This document shows positions 45,701 through 55,906 of a stretch of DNA of 64,000 nt, one piece after another (the first letter of the stretch is position 1; every line of letters begins with the position of its first letter). Below the pieces are notes generated by a model. The model was not told the origin of the DNA and did no database searches. It worked only from the letters and a program-made list of their open reading frames with translations. This DNA is from Emergomyces orientalis (lineage: Eukaryota; Ascomycota; Eurotiomycetes; Onygenales; Ajellomycetaceae), in contig MOWL01000088.1 of the NCBI GenBank assembly GCA_002110485.1, positions 124,001 to 188,000 on the forward strand. The letters run 5' to 3'. The position numbers and the translations under genes were made by a program.

Positions 45701-46050
45701 GCAAATCCAGCCCATCCTGCAGTATCCAACGTGTACGCTGTGTGATCCGTGGAAGTCCAGGCATTTGTCTTTGAAAAAACTCTCGTGGCAAGCTTATCAA
45801 GAAACCCTTTGTATTGATAGTTTCTAGATCCCATAAAGCAAAGATGCTCCAAAGTATGAGGTGCACCAGAATCATCAAGACTCTCTGTGGCAAGAACAAA
45901 AACCCCTTGAACCTTTGGGCCTTTCTGATCAATGACCACTACCCTCATACCCGTCCTCTCGGACTCATACTGGGTGAAGTAGTTGGGGGAATAGTCTGGT
46001 TTAAACCTTTGGAGACGGCGAAAATAATTCTTTTGCTCAAAGGAGGGCAT
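42754..46050 (-). CDS. M16-family zinc metalloprotease (Sdd3/YOL098C-like)
   Basis: Exons 46050-45156, 45106-43038 and 42930-42754 give 1046 aa, close to yeast Sdd3. This is a two-half, insulin-degrading-enzyme-like peptidase of the M16C type; the cellular role is poorly known. The inverted zinc motif HTLEH is at residues 65-69 (SGAPHTLEHLCFMGSRNYQY), with the third ligand probably Glu157 in NDAGVVYSEMQG. Later parts show the domain framework typical of the family (PLLPVYMEAYFGGLPV, TGLAYGSRLRYNVDTGLVHF). The last exon adds a strongly acidic tail ending DDDDHDDVEMVN. No targeting peptide is evident. The 49-nt second-exon junction intron (45107-45155) is short but keeps frame. Confidence 0.9.
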
Positions 46051-47141
46051 CTTGAATTGTGTTGCTAGTGTTCTGGAGTAAGGGTTGTTGAAATGATTCG
46101 GGAAGGAAAGTTGCTTCCAGCACTAGAGGCAGTCAGCACAATCCTCCACATTCATGGACCACCAGGCATATAAATTTAATCAAAGTAATAACAAAAACAT
46201 AACAAGGGCATTGTAAATAATGCTATCCTTCACGTTTGTGGTGGTAGGGTATGCCAACAACGTATAACACAATACACCTTTCTCTTTATCCATTAGGGCA
46301 GGGGCGGGTTTCCGGAGAAATTTTCTACCATGGACAAGAATAACGAGGAATTTCTTTTCTTTAAAAAAAAAAAAAAAAACATAAGAGAATACAGGTTCGA
46401 TGGCAGAAAAATTAAACATCATAGACATGACAGTAAATAAAGGCTTTTGCGGCATGTATCCGTCGACACAAAGAGAAATGGAGGGGTAAAATGGGGGCTG
46501 ATATTGAAGGATAACGACTCGAATTTTCAATGACAATTTTTTCTACTAACTTACATTAACGATCGCACTCCAGGGAGTCTTTCTAGTAAAGAGAAACACG
46601 GTGTCTCTTGCTCGATTCTTGAGAGGAGAGACTCCTCGTGAGAATATGCTTGGGGGGGAGGGGTTAATGTGCCTGAAGAGTATCAGTATCACACCTGAAC
46701 ATCATGTGCTGGAACGTGAATGTAAAAAGAGAGGATACTTCAACAGTAGTTTTCTTTACCTTTAAAATAAATAACCGGCAGATTGTGCAGCCTTTATATA
46801 CTTCTCACACAAGGCCGGGTTTATTGAGTATAAAAAATCGAGGCGGATTGAGGTTGCAGAGCCTCGAAAAGCCTTGGAAGTCTTGGCATGTGGGATCATC
46901 CGCTGCCGTTTTGTGGCGCTGAGCTGTCAATAAAATACATCACAACCACTAATCAGCCAGAGTTTCTGTAGTGCGGACCATGAGATTCTTGTGCTTTTTA
47001 TGAAGTTTGCCGGCGTTTCCAATTGACATTTAGTCCATAGTGCATTATCGGTGATTTGCGCATTCGAGCTTCGTTCCGCATGCCGAGAGCAGCTCCGGCA
47101 CCATCCAGCTCAACCGGCAGTTCACAGCTAGCTGCCTTACA
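46051..47141. promoter_or_regulatory. divergent interval between the M16 protease and ZW10/Dsl1 genes
   Basis: About 1.1 kb with no gene. A 17-nt poly-A run lies at 46363-46379. Both promoters must lie here; no defined element was recognised. Confidence 0.45.
46363..46379 (+). repeat. poly-A run, 17 nt
   Basis: Uninterrupted run of 17 A in the divergent intergenic region. Confidence 0.9.
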
Positions 47142-49868
47142 ATGGCCCCAAGTGTCTCCGATGAGGATGTCTGTCACGCTATTTACAAATTTCTGACCGA
47201 CGGGTCATTCCCAGAGGCAGAAAGTATCGTTTCGGCCGGATTTCCCGCTACAGCAGCTGCCACAGAGCTCCAGAAGATATCCAAAGCAAGAGAGGAGGTT
47301 GAGGTAGAACCCCATATGACCCCTCCGGGGGACAGTTAATACCCGAGCCCTATCTAACTATACTTCACTAGAACGAAATCTCTGCCCTCAGTCGAGAAAC
47401 TGCGTCAGACGTTGATGGATGGATATCCCAGGCGAAACAGCTCCATGAGGAAATTGAGCGGTCAAGGTCGACGGCGAGGGAGATTGTTCGGCAACATGAA
47501 AAAGGACAGCAACTTCAAAGCCAAGTTACAGACGCTTCTAAGAAAGTTGAGCTATTGGAAAATGAGATCGCTTTCAACGAGGCTGTGACCAGAAACCTGG
47601 AGGACATTCGAACCATTGATTATCGCATTTCTTCTGTGCAGCTGGCGATTGAGCAGGACGATCTGGAAACTGCTACTGGGCTTTTCGAGGAGATTGAGAT
47701 GTTAATGAAAACTACTGGTTTACCTTTGACCACTCCTGTCCTCTGTCTACTGTCTGGAAACGTGGCAAATTTGCGGTCTACCATTGCGACCACTGTTCGG
47801 CAAAAGTGGAATTCATTCGTTAAGGTTGACTCCAAATTGGGTCAAATGACTGTTGTCACTGGCAATTCTGGTGCGTCTATTCCTCTCCTTTTCTTACTGT
47901 ATTAGCCTATTTTTCATATTTACTGATTTGGCGAGAAGAATCCCCTTCCAGCTTGGAAAAGGTCCTCATTGCGCTTACAAAATTGGACATGCTGAATTCC
48001 ATCGTGGATTCCTTGTATAGGGATATTTACTCTTATATCTTAGATCCAGTCCTCTTACCACCAAGGTCAGAAGAAGCCTTGACTATCTCGCGTGATGGAG
48101 ATTCAATACGAATGCTGCCCCAACCTTCAACCACTAAGCCTACTGACATTTTCGATACCCTTTTATGCCTTTTAAAATATCTTAAGGAATGCCTACCCGC
48201 TACGATCACAGATTCCCTTAATACGAAGCTAGCTCTGCCGATGGTTTCATCTCTCGTTTCGAAGAAGCTATTACCTTCCATGCCCGCAGCCGTTGACGGA
48301 ATGGAGGAATTCCAGGTGATTTTGGACCATACCCGTAACTTCCAACGGGCCCTAGATGAACTTGGTTGCCCTGGATCGACAGAATTAACGTCGTTTACGC
48401 AACAAATACCTCGTATATGGCTCAATCAACGACGAATCAAATCACTGGATGAAGTCCGAGCTGCTATATCTGCTAGCTCCGGTGAGACACGAAAGGTAGA
48501 ACGGGTGGAAACAGAACAGGTGTCTCAAAAGGATAACGTGTTTGCTCAAAATTCGGATGATTGGAATGCTGGATGGACAAGTGATAATGAAGAAAGTGCC
48601 GAGCCTTCCGCTCAAAAGGAGCCCATCAACGAGGAAGACGACGACTTTAGCGCCTGGGGACTTGACGAGCCTGATACCCTAGAAGCAGAAAAACAAAATC
48701 AACCGACTGGCGAAGAAGGAGGAGATGAGGATGAAGACGCTTGGGGTTGGGGCGACGAAGATGAGGGCGCCGGTCCTGCCCTTGAGCCATCTGGTTCTGC
48801 GACTACACCTGCCGACCATGTAAATGGGGGTCGTGGAGGCGGAAAGCATTCCCCCCGCCGCGAAGTCACATTAAGGGAATTCTATACCATCACCGATATA
48901 CCCGATTCGATTATGGCGGTAATTTCGAGTCAAGTATCGGATTCTGAAAAGTTCACATCAGAGGAGTAAGTTGATCCTATCCCTGTTTTGGAGTCGATCG
49001 TGTGTCTAATTACCTACCCAAAAGGTATTCAAATCATCCAGTCGCGTCGTCCGGCCCTGCTTTGCTCTCACTCCCCTCTTTAGTCATTGCAATGTTTAAG
49101 GCCATAGCGCCGATGTTCTACTCTCAAAAATTCGCTGGCGGCCAAATGTTTCTGTACAATGACAGTGTGTATTTCGCGGAACAGCTACGGCTACTGACGG
49201 AGACACACAACCTTCCCAGGTTAAAGCCCGATATTGAAACCCTCGACAGGTTTGGTAGGATTGCTTACAGCAAAGAAATGCAGGCGCAACGCACAATCTT
49301 GTCTGATCTGCTTGATGGAAGCCAGGGCTTTGGCAGCTGCGCTGTACAGCCGTACCTAGGAGAGTGCGAGAACGCAGTCAGCGCAACAGTTGATCGAATG
49401 CGACACGTTCATAAAGAATGGCAGTCTATCCTATCCCCGTCGGCACTGCTCCAATCCATCGGTTCATTGCTCTCAACAGTCCTTAACAAAATGATTCTCG
49501 ATATCGAGGACCTGAGCGATATTTCGGACGCTGAATCGCAACGACTTGCGGAATTTTGCAACAAGGTTTCTAAACTTGAGGATTTGTTTCTTCCAGTATC
49601 TAAACCTGGGCAAGATTTGGCCCGTGGGCCAACGGAGCTGGTACCGATGACAGCAGTATACGTCACGAACTGGCTAAAGTTCCAGTATCTGATAAATATA
49701 CTGGAAAGTTCTTTGGCTGATATCAAATATCTATGGACAGAGGGTGAATTGAAGTTCGAATTTTCGCCAGAGGAGGTAACAGACCTGATCAAGGCGCTCT
49801 TTGCGGATTCAGACCATCGGAGGAGAGCCATAGTCGAAATCCGCAGGACGTCGCGAATATCGTCATAA
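47142..49868 (+). CDS. ZW10/Dsl1-type vesicle-tethering and kinetochore protein homolog
   Basis: Exons 47142-47303, 47372-47870, 47936-48965 (the acceptor could also be 47938) and 49025-49868 give about 844 aa. ZW10 is the human counterpart of yeast Dsl1, a subunit of the ER-resident tether that captures COPI vesicles from the Golgi. Seen are a short N-terminal helix (ICKFL-type AIYKFLTDGSFPEAESIV), a long coiled coil (about residues 55-130), LEKVLIALTKLDMLNSIVDS, then a disordered acidic segment with tryptophan motifs (DWNAGW, SAWGLDEPD, DAWGWGDEDE), and the C-terminal helical bundle (REFYTITDIPDSIMAV ... YSQKFAGGQMFLYNDSVYFAEQL). The acidic Trp segment resembles the coatomer-binding lasso of Dsl1. 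The intron 2 acceptor is the weak point of the model. Confidence 0.85.
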
Positions 49869-50191
49869 ATTGTATTATGTATTTAAGATTAATTTAATTG
49901 ATAATTCACTACACGAAGTAAACTTTGTTTCAGCCTATTTTATTTTATTTTATTTTATTTTATTTTTTATGTTGTTGATATATTTAGGCTGGTTTCCCAG
50001 GAATGCCATTTAACCTGCCAAAGGGATCTGGATTTGGCTTTCCCTGTTTTGCACACTTCGCCGTTTCGGCCACCGTAAAAAAAAATCCCACACGGCTTGA
50101 AAGTCCAGGAGCTTCATGGATTATCTACGATAAACTAACTGAAGTAAAACAGTAAGAGCTGAAACTAAATATTATCACAGATACATCAAAA
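49869..50191. other. intergenic: ZW10/Dsl1 3' region and YTM1 promoter
   Basis: About 320 bp between two plus-strand genes. It contains a TTTTA pentanucleotide repeat at 49937-49965 and an A-rich stretch at about 50077-50085. No gene was seen. Confidence 0.5.
49937..49965. repeat. (ATTTT)n microsatellite
   Basis: About six tandem TTTTA units in the 3' region of the ZW10/Dsl1 gene. Confidence 0.85.
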
Positions 50192-51762
50192 ATGGACGAA
50201 ATGGAGGGTAGTGCCCTCGAGGCCAGCGCAGCCAACTCGCAGCAAGCCCAGAGACAAGTTCGACTGAAGCTCAGTTCGCGACATGAAGACATAGCCCTCC
50301 CGGAAAACACTGGCCCAATTCTCGTGCCTACCGGTAAGTTCCTGCGCGAAATTAGATTTATGTGTTCATTTGTTCAGGAATACTCTGGCTAATGTTTGTG
50401 TGTTCGTGTGTGATTTGTTGCGTTGTGAAAGGCTTGCGACGATATGCTCTATCGACCCTGGTAAACAACCTCCTGGGATCCGAGAAGCCGATTCCATTCG
50501 AGTTTTTAATAAACGGAACGTACCTACGGACGTCCATCGACGAGTATTTAACCGCGAATGGTATTTCGGCTGAAACGACACTCGACGTCGAGTATGTTCG
50601 TGCGCTTGTTCCACCGTTGCATGTTGCTTCGTTTCTTCACGATGACTGGGTGAGCGCGGTAGATGTTCTGTCCGCTACATCGATAGCTGGAAGAGGATCT
50701 CGACTAAATACAGGTCAGGAGAGGATATTGTCAGCAAGTTACGATGGGCTGTTGAGGATGTGGAATATGTCTTCAGAGACGATCGCTGTGTCTCCGTCTG
50801 CTGCCGACGGGGGGCATACGGCTTCGATCAAGTGCGCGAGGATGGTCTCACCAAACCAGATTGTATCGTCAGGAATTGACCGTACAGTGCGATTATGGAA
50901 ATATGCTGAAAGCGAAGATGGGTTTTCAGCAACTATTACACCACAGCTAGAACTCTATGGACATAAAGGCAGCGTGGATTCAATAGCTGTACATGCTCAA
51001 TCAAACCGTATCCTATCCGCCTCGGTAGACCACTCGGTAGGATTTTGGTCGACGAAGAAATCAGACAGCCCAGCCGCGCCTGAAAATCTGCTCCCATCAA
51101 ACACCTCCCGAAGCTCGAAGCGACGAAAGCTCAATTCGTCCGTCTCCGTTCCTCAGCGGGGCCCGCTCACGCTACTGAAATCACATGCTGCCCCTATCTC
51201 CGCTGCAATCTTCGATGCGAAGGACTCGACCGTCGGCTACTCCGCGTCATGGGACCATTCTCTGCGCACCTGGGATCTCGTCACCGGTGCCCTAGTCGAC
51301 ACACGCACCACCTCCCACTCGCTGTTATCAGTCGCACATTTGCCTGAGCTCAGCCTTCTGGCCGCTGGAACTTCTGCGAGACATATCGCGTTAATAGACC
51401 CGCGCGCATCAGCGACGACGGTCTCAGCACTAACGTTGAGAGGCCATACGAATGCCGTCGTCTGTCTGGCTCGCGATCCCGATAGTACGTATGGACTGAT
51501 TAGTGGTAGCCATGACGGCACGTGTCGGATATGGGATGTGCGGTCAACAAGGACGGATAAAGATGGGGTTATGGGCGAGAGTATCTATTCGATTCCTAGG
51601 AAAAGTGCGGATGGTGTTGGGAAGCGTGTTGGTGGGGAGGGTGTTAAGGTGTTTGATGTTTGCTGGGATAAGACTGTGGGGATTGTTAGCGCTGGGGAGG
51701 ATAAAATGATACAGATTAATAGGGGGGAAGGGGTTATGCCGAAGGGTGATAGTGCTAGATAG
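50192..51762 (+). CDS. YTM1: ribosome biogenesis WD40 protein Ytm1 (WDR12)
   Basis: Exons 50192-50333 and 50432-51762 (490 aa). Ytm1 is part of the Nop7-Erb1-Ytm1 (PeBoW) complex of pre-60S particles and is pulled out by the AAA ATPase Rea1. The N-terminal NLE ubiquitin-like domain is visible: RQVRLKLSSRHEDIALPENT, then TLVNNLLGSEKPIPFEFLI and LDVEYVRALVPP. Seven WD units follow (VSAVDVL...ILSASYDGLLRMWN, SSGIDRTVRLWK, SASVDHSVGFWS, YSASWDHSLRTWD, ISGSHDGTCRIWDVRS and a final SAGEDKMIQI). The only intron splits the Gly codon after VPT. Its length is normal for fungi. Confidence 0.95.
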
Positions 51763-52053
51763 CTCGTTTGTTTGGTAGGTGTTGTCTAGATGAGGAATGG
51801 GAGATGGGGATTTTACGTGTATTGCATGTTTTTGAGATATATTCCATTGATTGTGAAGCGCTCGTTGCTCTCTATTTTATTGCCACATATGCCCTCTTAA
51901 CCATAAGAAAGACGTCCTTGATCAACGGAAAACAGATTCTTTTATTTTCCCAAGTCTAAGTTGTAGTATACAGTTGAAAAAATAACGCCATTTACAAAAC
52001 CCCTCAGATCACATACAATATATTCAATGAAAATAGAGAAAAAAAATAACCCA

Positions 52054-52721
52054 CTACCTTGGCCCCTTGAGCCCAAGCCTTCGGTCCAACTTGTTGAGTT
52101 TGATCGCCGTTTTGATCTATAAAGCCATCGTCAGTAAAATCCCACCCATAACCCAAATGACTCGTTTGCGACAGAGACCCGCAAAAAGGACTGAAAACAA
52201 AAGAAAAGTAGAAAGGTATCCATACCTGTGACCTTGTATTCTGCCCGCGAACCGGCAAGCCCAGTGCGTGTCGTCTACCCCTAACCGTACCAGTATCCTT
52301 CAGGCGTCGGATGTCGTCTAAGATCTGCCGTCTCAGATCGTTTTCAATCTTCATTTCCGACAATGCGGCTGTCAAGCTGAGGACCTGCTTGTTTGCCAAA
52401 TCACCAATTTTCGCCGTCTCGTGAACGTAGAAGCGGGCCATGATTTTGTTGCATGTCAGCGGGCCGATACCGAAGAAAGATTGTAGAGCTTGCTAAATAG
52501 GGAGTTAGCTATAACGGCACTAAAGATATTTTTTGACCGTCTTTTAAGATAGTAGTTATTGAGATGATTCTGAGTGGTTTGCTTGCCTTGACGAGCTGGC
52601 GCTCGGGGAAGTTGATGCCAAGAATGAAGACCTGAGAGGACCAGTTAGCAGAGTTCGGAGTTGGACAATTGAGTCGCAAAAAAACTGCGTCTGTGTAAGG
52701 GAAGATGGGATTAATTACCAT
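52054..52721 (-). CDS. SWS2: mitochondrial small-subunit ribosomal protein uS13m
   Basis: Exons 52721-52719 (ATG alone), 52631-52587, 52492-52226 and 52116-52054 give 125 aa. The protein reads MVFILGINFPERQLVK, QALQSFFGIGPLTCNKIMAR, a helical region, then the family hallmark IENDLRRQILDDIRRLKDTG followed by RGRRHALGLPVRGQNTRSQ and a basic tail (IKTAIKLNKLDRRLGLKGPR). Intron 1 follows the start codon directly (GTAATT donor, GCTAAC branch, CTCAG end). Intron 2 begins with GCAAGC, so it is a GC-AG intron; frame and family similarity leave little alternative. It is divergent from the cyclophilin gene. Confidence 0.93.
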
Positions 52722-52963
52722 TTTGGCTATCAGCAATCTGCGAGTCCTTGGTGTCAATGCCGGCAGCACAATTGCATCCGAGTTGTTTCTTGGTTTCAGT
52801 GGTGATGATGAGCGACATTTCTTGATGGCCGGAACAACGTTAACCCGGGGGCTAGTACCTGCCCTCAGACGCAAGCTGGCCTCCTCTTGTTTCCCCCTCT
52901 ACACCTGGCATTATCTTCTAAGAACTTATCCTGATATACAAATATCCCCCGTATTATCGAACT
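52722..52963. promoter_or_regulatory. shared promoter of uS13m and cyclophilin B genes
   Basis: Only about 240 bp separates the two divergent start codons. It includes a CT-rich stretch and TTAACCCGGGGG-type sequence but no clear TATA box. Chance frames cross the region in both directions. Confidence 0.5.
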
Positions 52964-54012
52964 ATGGCGCGTGCGAAGCGCCTTTTTGTCTTCACCTCCC
53001 TGGCCCTGGTGGGCGCATTCCTCGTCTTTGGCAGGACTGCCGAAGCCAAAGGCCCCAAGGTCACGAACAAGGTGTGTTTACTATGCCCTCCTCTATATTG
53101 AGTAAGAGTGCTAACTGCCTCGTTGTAGGTTTACTTTGATATTGAACAGGGAGAAAAGCCTATCGGGCGGATCGTAATGGGTCTTTATGGGAAAACGGTC
53201 CCTAAGGTGCACAGAATATAACCATTGTTTTCTAATTCCCATTGGGACTGCTTTTGGCTATGAACTTAACTAAAATCTAAATTTGGCGTGTGACAGACTG
53301 CGGAAAACTTCCGGTAAGGATATACGGTCTTTCTAGTCAATCCTGAGAGACCAATAATTAGCTAACCATGCTTTTGAAGCGCATTGGCCACCGGCGAGAA
53401 GGGATTTGGATATGAGGGATCTACGTTCCACCGAGTTATCAAGGACTTCATGATCCAAGGTGGTGATTTCACCAGGGGCGATGGTGAGCAAGGACACTTC
53501 TCTACAGACATTGCACATCGTACTTTTGCTCATACTAATAATTGGCAAAAAGGCACTGGCGGAAAGTCCATCTACGGCGAGAAGTTCGCTGATGAGAACT
53601 TCAAGCTGCGACACACCAAGAAGGGTCTTCTGAGTACGTCCAATATTCCATGCCGTGTGCAGGAATACGTTTCATGTGTATTTTTATCAATTAACATGTA
53701 TGCTTTAGGTATGGCCAATTCCGGAAAGGACACAAACGGTTCTCAATTCTTCATCACCACGGCAATTACTAGGTGTGTAGCTCCGAAACAAATCCCGTAT
53801 CCTAGGTACCTATACTTACACTTTTAATCTCCAGCTGGCTCGATGGTCGCCACGTTGTCTTCGGCGAAGTCCTCGAGGGCTACGAGATCGTCGATAAGAT
53901 CCAAGACTGCGAAAAGGGGCCCGGGGATCGACCCAAAGAGACCGTGAAGATTGCTAAGAGCGGTGAACTAGAGATGCCTGCAACGGAAGGTACTGGCCAC
54001 GACGAGGTCTAG
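52964..54012 (+). CDS. ER-lumen peptidyl-prolyl isomerase, cyclophilin B type
   Basis: Seven exons: 52964-53071, 53129-53206, 53297-53313 (17 nt), 53380-53483, 53553-53633, 53709-53772 and 53835-54012, giving 209 aa. Cyclophilins speed cis-trans change of prolyl bonds during folding. A signal peptide is clear (RLFVFTSLALVGAFLVFG), then VYFDIEQGEKPIGRIVMGLY, catalytic FHRVIKDFMIQGGDF (Arg, Phe, Gln), GTGGKSIYGEKFADENF, MANSGKDTNGSQFFIT and SWLDGRHVVFGEV with the drug-contact Trp and catalytic His. The C-terminus ends HDEV, close to the HDEL retrieval signal, so ER location is likely. The 17-nt exon 3 encodes only TAENF plus part of an Arg codon. Confidence 0.95.
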
Positions 54013-55891
54013 ATCTAGATCTTCCTTTCGAATTTTTGGCAAGAAAAAAAGCACACACCAAAAACACCTTACTTCTCCCTGCTCTGCCATTGCTTCCTTT
54101 GCATTGTTCCAGTAAAGAAATATATATACATGATGTTTGTTATTGTTAGTTCTCTAGAAAAGTATTCGCTGATGCTTTGGTTCTTTTTCCAACTCATCTA
54201 TCAAGGCCGGCGCGGACCCATTCCGCAATTCATCGAGAAAATAAGACAACAAATACCGCAGCAACAATAGTCGTTTTGAAAATCCTATATTAGGGGGTTT
54301 ACCTGGCTTTCGCACTTTTTTTATACTTGTATTATTTCTACGTTAACCAGCGCTGGTAGGGTGAGGACATGACGATTTGAGAAAGGGAAAAGATTGTATA
54401 TGATGATTAAGATGTTTCGGGTTTTCTGCATGTATTTTGGATTGCATCAAATACATTGATATTTTATGTTTGTCGTTTCAGGATCATCCGCTTCCGTAAT
54501 TTCCTGCCGGGGAGTACAATGTCTTTAAAGTGATTCAAGCATAATCCAACTCGAGGGAGCTGCCAGTCAACCATGCTGCTTGGGTTGGAAAGCAGAACCC
54601 GACATCAACATAAACCAAATCGACAGAGGATGGATGCAGTTAGAGAGTGAAATAGATCACTCCACTGGACAGTTCTCGCCCTACCACAACCTACGTCAAA
54701 AGGAACAGGGATACAAAGCATTTTGACAATGCATCTCAGATGCAGATGCGATCAGATTTACCTTTTTCACTTTAATTTGTTTTTACCGACGAGTGACGGC
54801 GCCTATCATTATTCAGGCCGTATCGATGAAACCATGATTATTTTGTGGAGCTCTAATCTCTAGCTACAAATCCCAACCCCTTCCCAGCCAATATATTTAT
54901 ACTCCATCTCTCTGAGCTGCGTCCCGCTCATTTCATAGAACTATATTCAATCCGTTTAATTCTCTGGCGAGCCACCTGCTTTTCCTTTATTTTTATTTTC
55001 ATTTTTTGCCTTTAACGGGCGCAGGATGTACATTCGCAGCAAACGCTCACCATTTGACATACATTATCAGCGATTGTGATTTGACATCCCTTTGGAGACT
55101 GCACGACAATGCACTTATTCACAGCTCATTATTGACCCATCCAGACGTATGTATGTGAACATCACATAACAACTAGGTACATATCATGTGTCTTCCCTAC
55201 ATACTGCCGCCTGCGTTCTTTCAGGTACTCTCCATGCCCAGGAGTGATATTTTTTTCTTTCTTTCTATAGCCGATACTGATAACTGCCTTCGCTCTTTGT
55301 ACTGTGCAGCTTATGTACGCATACATACAGGTGTGTACGATCCTATCAACCTCATCGCTTTCGGGGGCTCCAATTACCAGAACGACTCAAAATGATCATT
55401 TGTTCTGTGCTCGTCTCTACTGCCGGATATGGGCCTGGACAGGGAATGCGATCCTCACACCCAGCCACATATGTTACTTTGCCTTCATCGTATTTAGTTA
55501 TATAACTACTACCCTAGGCAGCAACTTAATTATCTACGTAGCGCAGTGAAGGACCTGACCAGTTTCTTCTGCGTACTGGAGGACCTGTTTCGCAATGAGA
55601 AGCAGCCAACCGCTTGACCATAACGGGTCCATGCTTCTTCTCCATCCCCAGTCTAGGCTCACATCGTTCAACGGATCACTGCCGCTGGGGGACATTGTCT
55701 GATTCAAACTCACATGGTACAGCTGGTGACCTTGATTGTCACAAAGAAGAACGAGGGGTGTTTAGCTTGTCTTGTCTCCCACGCGAGCCAACTACGAGCA
55801 TAACGTGAGCTCGCATATATGAACGAGGAGTGATCATCATCATCATCCCAATGCATTTACCTCGTGTGCACACGGGTATTGAATATTCCCA

Positions 55892-55906
55892 CCCCCCCCC
55901 CCCCCC
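55892..55906 (+). repeat. poly-C run, 15 nt
   Basis: Uninterrupted run of 15 C in the long gene-poor interval. Confidence 0.9.

Noticed and set aside
52722..52874. Upstream minus-strand ATG (at 52818) as the start of uS13m
   Set aside because: It is out of frame with the uS13m start, and its frame stops soon after. The conserved family start MVFILGINFPE needs the ATG at 52721.
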